Source of the DNA: an uncultured Christensenella sp.
Lineage (GTDB): Bacteria; Bacillota; Clostridia; Christensenellales; UBA3700
NCBI GenBank assembly: GCA_910577845.1
Contig: CAJTNA010000002.1
Location: 44,285-108,284, forward strand
Reading direction: 5' to 3'
DNA: 64,000 bases
Positions within the stretch are counted from its first letter, which is position 1. Every line of letters begins with the position of its first letter. Of the stretch, positions 9,296-16,550 are shown piece after piece. The notes beneath the pieces are model-generated. The model did not search any database. It was not told the DNA's origin and worked only from the letters and a program-made list of their open reading frames with translations. The position numbers and the translations under genes are program-made.

Positions 9296-9324
9296 TTGAC
9301 TTAACTTGCTTATTGTGTTATATT
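9296..9324 (+). promoter_or_regulatory. Promoter of the structured RNA
   Basis: TTGACT (9296-9301) and TATATT (9319-9324) are 17 bases apart. The predicted start, about 9331, coincides with the first base of the long closing stem described next. Confidence 0.82.
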
Positions 9325-9330
9325 TATATT

Positions 9331-9538
9331 GCCAAACAAACTTTATAATCCTATTGAGGAGCGTGGATTTTTTATTATAATTACAATTAAAAACGGGTAT
9401 AACATTTATGTTTTGGATTTGGTAATAAATGCAAATTCTATTTATATGCGTAAATGTTATACCACGCTTATAAAGTTTGTTTGGCGACAATCGGAGTTTG
9501 CGTTTTTCGTGCGTTGACTTTGGTTGACGCATTTTTTT
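9331..9538 (+). ncRNA. Highly structured RNA (unknown class): small RNA or leader
   Basis: GCCAAACAAACTTTATAA (9331-9348) is perfectly complementary over 18 bp to TTATAAAGTTTGTTTGGC (9468-9485). Inside it, GCGT (9361-9364) pairs with ACGC (9464-9467), and GGTATAACATTTATG (9396-9410) pairs with 9449-9463 over 13 Watson-Crick pairs plus a G-U and a G-C. This leaves 5'-side bulges of 12 nt (with a small UCCU/AGGA hairpin) and 31 nt, and no unpaired 3'-side bases. A terminator follows at 9510-9538. TGCGT occurs twice (9499 and 9510), giving two possible partners for ACGCA, so the terminator could be switchable. The rod shape recalls 6S RNA, but I see no diagnostic 6S sequence. A riboswitch-like leader for the next gene is also possible. 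Confidence 0.7.
9510..9538 (+). terminator. Terminator at the end of the structured RNA
   Basis: TGCGT (9510-9514) pairs with ACGCA (9527-9531), extended by two G-U pairs and one A-T pair around the loop CTTTGG, and followed by seven T. It ends 19 bases before the next start codon. Confidence 0.85.
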
Positions 9539-9557
9539 ACGTTTTACGGAGGATAAA

Positions 9558-10046
9558 GTGAAAGCAGTTAGTGGTATTATGACCAGCTTGAGTGAGAGTG
9601 GTACAATAATTTGGTTAGTAATTTTATTGGCAATTATTTTTGTTTTTGGAGCAATTTATATTTATATAAAAAGCAAAGAAAGGAAAAAGATAGAAAGATT
9701 AAAAGCATTAATAAATAACTTGCCAAATTTAAAGGTCGGTGAAATAATAGATATTAAAGATAACAATTACAAGCATATAAGAGGAGTATTTGTAGTTTGC
9801 AATAAAAGCAAAAATAAATATTTAGTAGGTAAGTCGGTAGATATTATAAAAAGCGTGACAAATGTTTTAACTGGAAAAGGGAATATGAAAGCATATCTTG
9901 ACTACAAGGACGGCGATGAATTTGCTATTAATTTATTGGAACTTAAAAACAGCGGATATTGCAATATTAACGAATTGGAAAGAGATATTATAACTGCTTA
10001 TAATGCATATAAATATGGATACAATGTTTATAAAGGCTGTAAATAA
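9558..10046 (+). CDS. Membrane-anchored GIY-YIG-like domain protein
   Basis: The GTG start at 9558 follows GGAGG with a 6-base gap. The 162-residue protein has one N-terminal membrane helix (about 17-37), a short basic linker, and a C-terminal domain that resembles a GIY-YIG nuclease family found in gut Firmicutes: GVFVVCNKSKNKYLVGKS (76-93), a LTGKGN turn (104-109), DYKDGDEF, and NELERDIITAY with Glu141. The arginine and histidine usual after the second strand look replaced (around Ser99 and Val103), so the nuclease may be impaired or specialised. A membrane anchor on this domain is unusual. It directly follows the structured RNA at 9331 and may be controlled by read-through of its terminator. 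Family call by memory of related sequences only. Confidence 0.55.
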   Translation: MKAVSGIMTSLSESGTIIWLVILLAIIFVFGAIYIYIKSKERKKIERLKALINNLPNLKVGEIIDIKDNNYKHIRGVFVVCNKSKNKYLVGKSVDIIKSVTNVLTGKGNMKAYLDYKDGDEFAINLLELKNSGYCNINELERDIITAYNAYKYGYNVYKGCK

Positions 10047-10109
10047 AATAATTTTTTGAATAATTTTGTATGTTCTTTTTCTAATATCGCAGTCGTTAGT
10101 TTAATGGGT

Positions 10110-10138
10110 AAAACAAATCGAAAATCGATACTAATTGG
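10110..10138 (+). repeat. Recurrent intergenic motif, copy 1
   Basis: AAACAAATCGAAAATCGATA followed by CTAATTGG. It matches the AAAATCGATACTAATT core of the motif listed at eight other gaps; the 5' half (AAACC in other copies) is diverged. Confidence 0.6.
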
Positions 10139-10457
10139 TTATTAATGGTCGTTTTTTTTGCTAAAAGTATTTATTAAACATTATCGGAATTATGCGATAA
10201 AAGTTAAAATAAAAGTTTAATTTAACAATAGATAAATATAAATAAAGAGTATATTGAGTTAATTTTAAAAAAGGGAAAAGTATATAATTTTAATAAAAAA
10301 ATGTTTTTAGTATATATAAGGCAATTATCATCAAATGGTTAATAGAAACAATTGTAATATAGTTTTTTGTAAAAGCAATTATCTATTCTTATAAGTAGGA
10401 TAAATGTCAAAAATTTGTCATCATAATGTAAATGTAATGAAATTTTAATTTTAAAAA

Positions 10458-10496
10458 ATATTCCACTCACGATTAGTGAGTGGAATATGATTTTTT
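10458..10496 (-). terminator. Bidirectional terminator (3' end of the gene at 10506-11183)
   Basis: ATATTCCACTCAC (10458-10470) pairs perfectly with GTGAGTGGAATAT (10476-10488), loop GATTA. T tracts flank it on both strands, so it can also stop plus-strand transcription coming from 9558. Confidence 0.93.
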
Positions 10497-10505
10497 CAGT
10501 TGTTA

Positions 10506-11183
10506 CTACATATTGCAGTTATCTTTGCCACACTCACGTGGGTACAAAGGTAAATCAAACATACCATCGCAGACATCTTGGCTGTACTCTTGGCAAGGTG
10601 GGATATAAGTATATCCGTATGTAGGAACAAGAAGTTGTACATCCATTATAACTTTCATAATAGTAGTTACGCAAGCGGTAATAGCAAAAGTTGCAGTGTC
10701 GCCTTCACTTGGGATATATCTGCCGTTAGGGGATATTACATAAGCTTCAGCCACTATTCTACTTGGTGTTACAGAACCTTGAGTTAAGCACATTAAGATA
10801 TCCTTAGGGATAGTAATTTCACTTGTACCTACAACTTGTGTGCCATTAGCGTCTAACATAACAACTGTTAATGGAATTACAACATTTGCAGTAACACGAG
10901 AGCAACATTTGCTGTCTGGAACATCAATAATGTTTAAGTTATTAACAGAGATATCTGTTGTACTTTTTGCACTTACGAAAGTCAACGGACGAACAAAAGT
11001 TGCAGGTTGTAAGTTGCTTACAACAATTTGCTCTTCAGTCAAAGTTTCTTGCTTCATACAAGCATCAAATATTTTTTGCACTTGAATAGAGGCTCTATCG
11101 GTAAGACCATTTAATGGATTGCCTACGATAGGACCTGGCATTTTTTCTGGTTTACAATTATTTGAAAAAGACATTGTTTTCAC
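10506..11183 (-). CDS. Conserved-looking protein of unknown function, possible spore-coat or envelope component
   Basis: I do not recognise the 225-residue protein with certainty. It has no signal peptide or membrane helix. The N-terminus is MSFSNNCKPEKMPGPIVGNP-like and reads on into ASIQVQKIFDACMKQETL; the middle is beta-rich with alternating hydrophobics; the C-terminus is cysteine-rich (Cys in PPCQEYSQDVCDG and RECGKDNC). It resembles uncharacterised Clostridia proteins that share the VQKVFDAC-type segment. The cysteines and monocistronic setting would fit a coat or exosporium protein, but this is inference. A perfect AGGAGGTGA site precedes ATG 11183 and a strong terminator closes the gene, so it is a real, probably well-expressed gene. 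Confidence 0.75.
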   Translation of the reverse strand: MKTMSFSNNCKPEKMPGPIVGNPLNGLTDRASIQVQKIFDACMKQETLTEEQIVVSNLQPATFVRPLTFVSAKSTTDISVNNLNIIDVPDSKCCSRVTANVVIPLTVVMLDANGTQVVGTSEITIPKDILMCLTQGSVTPSRIVAEAYVISPNGRYIPSEGDTATFAITACVTTIMKVIMDVQLLVPTYGYTYIPPCQEYSQDVCDGMFDLPLYPRECGKDNCNM

Positions 11184-11441
11184 CTCCTATATAGTCATAA
11201 TATATTATGTTAAATAACTTTTTTATGTGAATAAGTTGTAAAATAGTTAAAATTTTGTAGTTTATGCTAAATTTTATTTTAAAAGTTTAACTAACTTTAC
11301 AATTTTTAAATTCTTTTTTGATATAGTATTGCTTTTAAACTTTATTTAATGTAAAATAAATATGTAAGACAGAGTACTTTTATATATTATGTTTGATGTT
11401 ACAAAAATGTTTTAAAATTTTATGATTTTTTTTGGTGGATA

Positions 11442-12020
11442 ATGAAAAATTTTAGCGGAATAGAGTATGAAAATAAAGTATATGAACAGATAAATTTATT
11501 TGATTTGGAATTTGAAGATTGTGTATTTAAAAATTGCAAATTTAGTGAGTGTAACATTATAAATTGTATCTTTAGTGACTGCAAATTTATTGGTTGTACT
11601 TTTGTGGAACTTGTGACTAAAAATGTAAATGTATTATTTGCAGATTTTGATAGTTGTACTATTATTGGGGTAAAATGGCACGAGTTACAAAAGGGTAGTA
11701 TATCATTTCCAATAGGCAAACTTAAAGATTGCTATTTAAAGTATAATCAATTTGACAGACTTAACTTTAAAAAATTTGATTTTAAAAATTCATCCATTGT
11801 TGATAGTACTTTTGCAAGGTGTGATTTATCCGAAAGTAGTTTTAAAAACTGCGATTTAAAAAGTACAGACTTTATAGAATGTAATATTACAAAATCTGAT
11901 TTTAGAGGTGCTAAAGGATATAATATTGACATAATGAAAAACAACACAAAGGGAGCAAAATTTTCTTATCCAGAGGCAGTCAGTTTGCTTAAATATTTTA
12001 ATATTGTTATAGAAAAATGA
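11442..12020 (+). CDS. Pentapeptide-repeat protein
   Basis: The 192-residue protein is built from pentapeptide repeats (A/C-[D/N]-[L/F]-x-x), seen as FEDCVFKNCKFSECNIINC (about 24-42) and again SFKNCDLKSTDFIECNITKS (about 130-150). Such repeats form a right-handed quadrilateral beta-helix. Known members include the DNA-gyrase-protecting Qnr/MfpA proteins, but most have unknown roles and nothing here proves a gyrase role. A short non-repeat stretch near 70-85 divides two repeat blocks. GGTGG precedes ATG 11442. The gene stands alone between an opposite-strand gene and the fragment at 12068. Confidence 0.85.
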   Translation: MKNFSGIEYENKVYEQINLFDLEFEDCVFKNCKFSECNIINCIFSDCKFIGCTFVELVTKNVNVLFADFDSCTIIGVKWHELQKGSISFPIGKLKDCYLKYNQFDRLNFKKFDFKNSSIVDSTFARCDLSESSFKNCDLKSTDFIECNITKSDFRGAKGYNIDIMKNNTKGAKFSYPEAVSLLKYFNIVIEK

Positions 12021-12047
12021 TTTAGTACCGATTTTTGACGGGTTTTT
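12021..12047 (-). repeat. Recurrent intergenic motif, copy 2 (reverse)
   Basis: The minus strand reads AAAAACCCGTCAAAAATCGG then TACTAAA. It lies directly behind the pentapeptide-repeat gene stop and in front of the next ribosome site. Confidence 0.8.
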
Positions 12048-12067
12048 GAGAGGTAAATATTAAAACA

Positions 12068-12523
12068 TTGTCCAAATTCAAACTTTTACTTGTTGCAGTT
12101 GTTACTTTATTAGTAATATCAAAAACTTTGTTAATTGATTGTACGCCGTTTAAAGTTGCACCGCAAGGCATTAGTGAGGATAATAGGGAATTTACCAAAA
12201 TTAAAGATAAAAGAATGTATGCAGAAGCTAAAGACTATAAGGGATTTATTTATAAAAATGGTGATGAAGCATTTTGTTTTAGATTTAAGTCACCAGAAAT
12301 TGAGGAAAATAAAGTTTATCCATATAAGCCAATGTGGTTTTCCCATAGCCGTAATGATAATGCTGTAGACTTTGAATGTTCTACAAAAGTGGTGGAAAAA
12401 CTACAATCTTTGGGAGCAACAAATATTTTGACTACTTGGTTTGATGAGCCGTTACACGATATAACTCCTTTAGTTTATAGCAAAAACGAAGTTTGGAAAT
12501 GGCTTTTTAACCAAAAATTGTAA
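12068..12523 (+). CDS. N-terminally anchored fragment resembling the C-terminus of an alpha/beta-hydrolase esterase
   Basis: The only in-frame upstream start is TTG 12068, about 14 bases behind GAGAGG. The 151-residue product has an N-terminal membrane segment (about 4-24). Its C-terminal half (PMWFSHSRNDNAVDFECS..., PLHDITPLVYSKNEVWKWLF) resembles the last third of PHB-depolymerase/LpqC-like carboxylesterases, including the HG.kD..V region and the catalytic-His HD motif followed by the Y.n.e.w.WL ending. The part that would carry the nucleophile serine is missing. So this is either an inactive remnant or a small derived protein. No lipobox is present (Asp before the Cys). Weak start and missing domain lower confidence that it is functional. 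Confidence 0.5.
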   Translation: MSKFKLLLVAVVTLLVISKTLLIDCTPFKVAPQGISEDNREFTKIKDKRMYAEAKDYKGFIYKNGDEAFCFRFKSPEIEENKVYPYKPMWFSHSRNDNAVDFECSTKVVEKLQSLGATNILTTWFDEPLHDITPLVYSKNEVWKWLFNQKL

Positions 12524-12540
12524 ATTGTAACTTTAATAGT

Positions 12541-12568
12541 CTTACAAATTTTGTGAGGTTATTTTTTT
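12541..12568 (+). terminator. Probable terminator after the esterase fragment
   Basis: CTTACAA (12541-12547) pairs with TTGTGAG (12551-12557), with one G-U and loop ATT, followed by GTTATTTTTTT. Confidence 0.7.
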
Positions 12569-12866
12569 CTTAATTGAATTGCATTGTAAATTGTTATTAT
12601 TGAAATTGTTAATAACAGTAGCCAAACTATAAATGAAGTAATGGAACATAATATTCTATTTTAAATTTAAGCTATGCTAAAAATAGAATAGATAGATAAA
12701 TAAAGATAAAGTTCAAACAATTTAAGTTATTTATATATAAATCTATTTAATTTATATTTTAAATAATTGTTTTTAAATAATTGTCATTTGTATTAAGATG
12801 TGATTTTTTTCAAAAAGATAAAGCAATTTTTCAAGTAAAAATTTTTTGTTTTTTTTAGTAAAGTAG
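12569..12866. other. AT-rich spacer before the padR promoter
   Basis: There is no gene or stable structure. It is mostly A/T runs. Confidence 0.5.
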
Positions 12867-12895
12867 TTGACAAGTAATACTATGCAATGTATAAT
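12867..12895 (+). promoter_or_regulatory. Perfect consensus promoter of the padR operon
   Basis: TTGACA (12867-12872) and TATAAT (12890-12895) are separated by 17 bases. Confidence 0.93.
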
Positions 12896-12903
12896 ATAGT
12901 ATA
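12878..12903 (+). promoter_or_regulatory. Likely PadR operator overlapping the -10 box
   Basis: ATACTAT (12878-12884) is repeated inverted as ATAGTAT (12897-12903) with a 12-base centre that covers the -10 element. PadR-family repressors bind such ATAC/GTAT dyads, so autorepression of the operon is likely. This is inference from position and symmetry. Confidence 0.65.
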
Positions 12904-12917
12904 TAGTGAGGTGTTGG

Positions 12918-13229
12918 ATGGATATTCAATTAAAAAAAGGGATTTTAGATGTTTGTGTGCTGTATGCTTTAAGCAAAGGCGAGAGTTATGGCTACAAAAT
13001 AATAAATGATTTAGATGGCATAATTGAAATTTCAGAAAGTACGCTATATCCTATACTGAGGAGATTAGAAGTTGGTGGATATGTGGTTACACGAACAGCG
13101 GAATACAATGGTAGGCTGAGAAGATATTACAAAATAACAGCTTTAGGGTATGAAAAATTTGCTGCGGGAAAAACCGATTTGCTGGAAATTAATGCGATTT
13201 ATAAAAAAATCTTTGGAGGACGTGTATGA
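12918..13229 (+). CDS. PadR-family transcriptional regulator
   Basis: ATG 12918 with GAGGTG five bases ahead gives 103 residues; an earlier in-frame GTG overlaps that ribosome site and is rejected. The protein is a winged helix of the PadR type: KKGILDVCVLYALSKGESYG, then SESTLYPILRRLEVGGYVVT (recognition helix and turn), then the RRYYKITALGYEKF wing. PadR proteins of this short class regulate the neighbouring membrane operon. Its stop overlaps the next start by 4 bases (ATGA). Confidence 0.93.
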   Translation: MDIQLKKGILDVCVLYALSKGESYGYKIINDLDGIIEISESTLYPILRRLEVGGYVVTRTAEYNGRLRRYYKITALGYEKFAAGKTDLLEINAIYKKIFGGRV

Positions 13230-13903
13230 CATACAATGAATGGCGAGATGAACTTAAAAGTAATCTTTTAACTGTTTCAGAAAAAGAGAAAAAACGTGTG
13301 CTTGATTATTATGCAGAAGCTTATGCTGATAGGCGTGATGCGGGGTATAGTGAAGAGCATATTATAAACGATTTTGGAGCACCATATGATGCTGCACAAA
13401 GAATACTTTTAAATATTTATGATAACGATTGTGATTATGTGTCAAGTGATAGTGAAAACGTAAATGTAGAGACAGTGAGAGGTGCGATTAAACAAAAACG
13501 AAAAGGCGATAAGGTCGTTCAAGCGGAAGTTGTCACAAATGAACCAAGAACACCACAAACACCACAAAAAAATCGTTCAGTAGTTGGCATTATTATAGGT
13601 GTATTGTTATCATTAGTAGCAATGTTTGCAATAGCTACTTTAATAATTGCACTTTCTGGAATGTTTTTAGCACCAATAGGTTGTATTTTAGGTAGTGTAA
13701 TCACTATAATATTTGGTTTTATTGATTTGGCTTCAAATATTCACTCTGGAGTGTATTCAATTGGAGAGGGAATAATGGTTTTTGGCATAGGTTTGATTTT
13801 AATACCTATATGTATTAAGTTAATTAAGATTTTTGTTAATTGGCTTAAAAAACTATTCAAGTGGACAGCAAGTCTTTTGAATGGAAAGGAGTATGTAAAA
13901 TGA
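13226..13903 (+). CDS. DUF1700 (HAAS) membrane protein
   Basis: The 225-residue protein starts with the HAAS/DUF1700 helical domain (WRDELKSNL...RVLDYYAEAYADRRDAGYSE, about 5-65) and then has several hydrophobic segments (about 118-145, 150-172, 180-205). DUF1700 proteins are nearly always encoded between a padR gene and a DUF4097 gene, as here, and are thought to pass an envelope signal to them. Both ends overlap neighbours by 4 bases (ATGA), so the three genes are translationally coupled. Confidence 0.9.
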   Translation: MTYNEWRDELKSNLLTVSEKEKKRVLDYYAEAYADRRDAGYSEEHIINDFGAPYDAAQRILLNIYDNDCDYVSSDSENVNVETVRGAIKQKRKGDKVVQAEVVTNEPRTPQTPQKNRSVVGIIIGVLLSLVAMFAIATLIIALSGMFLAPIGCILGSVITIIFGFIDLASNIHSGVYSIGEGIMVFGIGLILIPICIKLIKIFVNWLKKLFKWTASLLNGKEYVK

Positions 13904-14799
13904 CAAGTTTAGGTAAATTAGCAATAGCTGGTGTAGTTTTAGTTGTAATTGGTTTGGTTATTATGCTAACAATATTAGGTTTAAATGGTTGGAGTTTAGG
14001 TGAAGATTATGAAATGAAAAATTATAATGCCACAACAGATATAACTGCCTTAAATTGGGACTTTGAGATGGGACAATTAAAAACAGAGTTTTATGATGGA
14101 GATAAAATCTATATTGAGTATCCAGAAAATAATAGATTTAAAACCACTATTACAGAAAATGCAGGAACAATGACAATTAGCTCTGATTGGAAATTTAAAT
14201 TAATCAATATTGGACATTGGTTTAAAAAAATGCCAGATACTATATTAAAAGTTCCTAATGATAGCATTTTAAATTTAGAATTTAACATTAACGCTGGGCA
14301 AATTGATTTTGCTAGTGGAAATTATGGTAATGTCAAAGTTGATATGAATGCTGGTACAGTAAATTTTGAAAATATTAATTGCAGTAATTTTGATTTAAAA
14401 GTTAATGCTGGAACTTTAAAAGTTCAAAATATAACAACTGGTAACGCTAAATTTGATATGAATGCAGGTGATATAAAAATTGCAAAAATTGTAAGCAGTG
14501 ATATTTATTATAAAGTAAATGCTGGAAACATAATTATTAAAGAAGTAGAATGTCCAAAATTTACTGCTAAACTTAATGCTGGTGGCTTAGAGGTTGAGAG
14601 AGCGGTAGTTGATGACCTAAATTTAGATGTAAATGCAGGAAAAATTAAGTTTAAGGTTGTAGGTAATAAGGCAGACTACAATATTAGTGTGGAAAAAGAT
14701 GGTGGAAGTTGCAATTTGTCTAATCAAATTGGGATAGTTCCACAAAAGAAGATAACTTTAGATATAGATGCTGGTAGCATAAATATTGATTTTATTTAA
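13900..14799 (+). CDS. DUF4097 (LiaG-like) beta-helix protein
   Basis: ATG 13900 follows AAAGGAG and overlaps the DUF1700 stop by 4 bases; it gives 299 residues. One N-terminal membrane helix (about 7-27) anchors an outside domain with repeating NAGxxxF-type turns (for example INAGQIDF, MNAGTVNF, VNAGTLKV, MNAGDIKI, VNAGNIII, LNAGGLEV, VNAGKIKF), spaced about 18-20 residues. This is the DUF4097 putative-adhesin beta-helix. Members include LiaG of B. subtilis and act at the cell envelope; the molecular function is not settled. Confidence 0.9.
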   Translation: MTSLGKLAIAGVVLVVIGLVIMLTILGLNGWSLGEDYEMKNYNATTDITALNWDFEMGQLKTEFYDGDKIYIEYPENNRFKTTITENAGTMTISSDWKFKLINIGHWFKKMPDTILKVPNDSILNLEFNINAGQIDFASGNYGNVKVDMNAGTVNFENINCSNFDLKVNAGTLKVQNITTGNAKFDMNAGDIKIAKIVSSDIYYKVNAGNIIIKEVECPKFTAKLNAGGLEVERAVVDDLNLDVNAGKIKFKVVGNKADYNISVEKDGGSCNLSNQIGIVPQKKITLDIDAGSINIDFI

Positions 14800-14833
14800 A
14801 AATTTGTAATGGTCTTATGTTAATTAATAAAAA

Positions 14834-14868
14834 ATATTCCCCTTCAATTTTGTTGGGGGTATTTTTTA
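14834..14868 (+). terminator. Terminator of the padR-DUF1700-DUF4097 operon
   Basis: AATATTCCC (14834-14842) pairs with GGGGGTATT (14856-14864), including G-U pairs, followed by TTTT. Confidence 0.82.
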
Positions 14869-14884
14869 TTTGCTTGTTTCTTAC

Positions 14885-14913
14885 TTGATATTTACTAAAA
14901 TTTGTGCTACTAT
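14885..14913 (+). promoter_or_regulatory. Promoter of the MATE gene
   Basis: TTGATA (14885-14890) and TACTAT (14908-14913) are 17 bases apart. Confidence 0.75.
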
Positions 14914-14945
14914 ATGTATGGAAATTTTAAGAGGTGTTTGCAAAT

Positions 14946-16337
14946 ATGGTTAATATGGAGCAAGAATTAGCAAGCGGTAAAATATTGCCTTTAGTATTTA
15001 AACTTACTATACCAGCAGTTATCGCTCAGTTAATAACTTTTTTGTACAATATTGTTGATAGAATATTTGTTGCAAAGATTGCTGATTATGGTATGGATGC
15101 ATTGGCAGCACTGGGCATTGTTTTGCCTATTACTTTAATTATAACTGCATTTGCACATCTTATCGGATTGGGCGGTTCGCCAAGGGCAAGTTTCAAACTT
15201 GGTGAAGGTGATAGTGAAGAGGCAAACAAAGTTTTTAATACCTCTTTTGTTATGCTTACTATTATTGGTGTTATTATAAGCTTAGTTACATATTTTTTGG
15301 CAGAACCTATTGTAATTTTATTTGGTTGCCCAGATACAGCGGTGAAGCTTGCTACTGAGTATTTACAAATTTATTCCATAGGTACAATTTTTGTATTGCT
15401 TGCTCAAGGACTTAATCCATTTATCACTGCACAAGGTTTTTCCTTTATAGCAATGTTTTCTGTCTTGATTGGAGCAATCATTAATATTGCTTTAGACCCG
15501 TTATTTATTTTTGTATTTAGAATGGGGGTAAAAGGAGCAAGCTTAGCAACTATTTTATCGCAATTTATATCATTTGTTTGGATATTAATATTTTTCTATA
15601 CCAAAAACAGCATATTCAAATTGCGTTTTTCGCATATGAAACCTGATATTAAAAGAATATCTGCGATATTGTCACTTGGTTTATCACCATTTATTATGGC
15701 AATTACTGAATGTGCAATACAAATAGTATTTAACATTAACTTAAATATGTCTACTGGTGGTAATAAAGACTATACTGCATCACTTACAATAATGCTTAGT
15801 GCATTACAACTTATCTCTTTGCCATTAAACGGGTTGGGGTATGGAATGCAACCATTTGTAAGTTATAATTACGGCAAAGGTGATGCATATAGACTAAAAA
15901 AAAGCATACAATATGTGACAATTATTGCTTTTATATTTGCTGTTACGATATGGTCAATTTCACTTGCTGTACCAGAACTTTATGCATATATATTCTCTGC
16001 AAGTTCAAGTGTAAAAGATATCTGTAAGCAATATACACCATATTTTTTAATGGGGTCAATAATGTTTTTTGTGCAAATGACATTGCAAAACATAAATGTC
16101 GCTTTGGGTCAGACAAAATCCTCATTGTTGCTTGCAGTCACAAGGAAAGTAATTATCCTAATACCATTATGCTTTACACTTACACACTTTATGGGCTTTA
16201 AAGGTGTTTACTTATCTGAAGGTATTGCAGATTTAGTGGCAGGTGTAATTACATCAATAGTAATATTTACTACATTCCCACGTATATTCAAAAAACGAGA
16301 GAGGGAAGTATTGGATAAAAATGAAAGTAATCTTTAA
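14946..16337 (+). CDS. MATE-family multidrug/cation efflux transporter
   Basis: ATG 14946 lies 10 bases behind GAGGTG and gives 463 residues. The protein has about twelve hydrophobic segments in two halves. It opens with MEQELASGKILPLVFKLTIP and the IVDRIFVAKI segment typical of the NorM/MepA branch of MATE carriers, which export drugs or metabolites using Na+ or H+ gradients. The second half repeats the pattern (LPLNGLGYGMQPFVSYNYG). Its own promoter and position make it a single-gene unit. Substrate cannot be read from sequence. Confidence 0.92.
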   Translation: MVNMEQELASGKILPLVFKLTIPAVIAQLITFLYNIVDRIFVAKIADYGMDALAALGIVLPITLIITAFAHLIGLGGSPRASFKLGEGDSEEANKVFNTSFVMLTIIGVIISLVTYFLAEPIVILFGCPDTAVKLATEYLQIYSIGTIFVLLAQGLNPFITAQGFSFIAMFSVLIGAIINIALDPLFIFVFRMGVKGASLATILSQFISFVWILIFFYTKNSIFKLRFSHMKPDIKRISAILSLGLSPFIMAITECAIQIVFNINLNMSTGGNKDYTASLTIMLSALQLISLPLNGLGYGMQPFVSYNYGKGDAYRLKKSIQYVTIIAFIFAVTIWSISLAVPELYAYIFSASSSVKDICKQYTPYFLMGSIMFFVQMTLQNINVALGQTKSSLLLAVTRKVIILIPLCFTLTHFMGFKGVYLSEGIADLVAGVITSIVIFTTFPRIFKKREREVLDKNESNL

Positions 16338-16441
16338 TTACTTGTCAAGTTAAATTGAGAAATTTAGCATTTATAATTTGCAATATAAAACTATACATTT
16401 TATACTTTTGTAATGAAAATGGATTGTTTTTAGAGGATAAA

Positions 16442-16467
16442 TTCACATTATGCATATAAAATGTGAA
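16442..16467. promoter_or_regulatory. Inverted repeat between MATE and EFR1 genes
   Basis: TTCACATT (16442-16449) and AATGTGAA (16460-16467) form a perfect 8-bp dyad with a 10-base centre, 30 bases ahead of the EFR1 promoter. It lacks a T tract and may be a weak MATE terminator or an operator. Confidence 0.45.
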
Positions 16468-16496
16468 AAATTGTCAGTCAAAAAGTTGTTTAATTG

Positions 16497-16525
16497 TTGA
16501 CTATTACAATTAAGTTTGTTATAAT
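16497..16525 (+). promoter_or_regulatory. Promoter of the EFR1 gene
   Basis: TTGACT (16497-16502) and TATAAT (16520-16525) have a 17-base spacer. Confidence 0.88.
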
Positions 16526-16550
16526 AACTATATATATTTTGGAGGGTATT

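Larger units (their letters stand above)
10047..10505. other. Intergenic region with a recurrent-motif copy and a shared terminator
   Basis: It holds one copy of the recurrent AAAATCGATACTAATT motif at 10110-10138 and the bidirectional terminator at 10458-10496. I see no ORF in the rest. Confidence 0.6.

Noticed and set aside
9331..9485. Firm assignment as 6S RNA
   Set aside because: The rod shape fits, but bulges occur only on the 5' side and no diagnostic sequence is visible; left as a possibility.
9329..9517. Open frames on both strands inside the structured RNA (62 and 79 codons)
   Set aside because: They overlap the inverted-repeat arms and have no ribosome site. The plus-strand frame has no start at a sensible distance from the promoter start.
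9331..9538. T-box leader
   Set aside because: No T-box sequence (GGUGG..ACCGCG-type) or specifier loop is present, and the downstream gene is not amino-acid related.
13861..13899. Earlier start for the DUF4097 gene
   Set aside because: It lies ahead of the AAAGGAG site and adds residues not expected before the membrane anchor.
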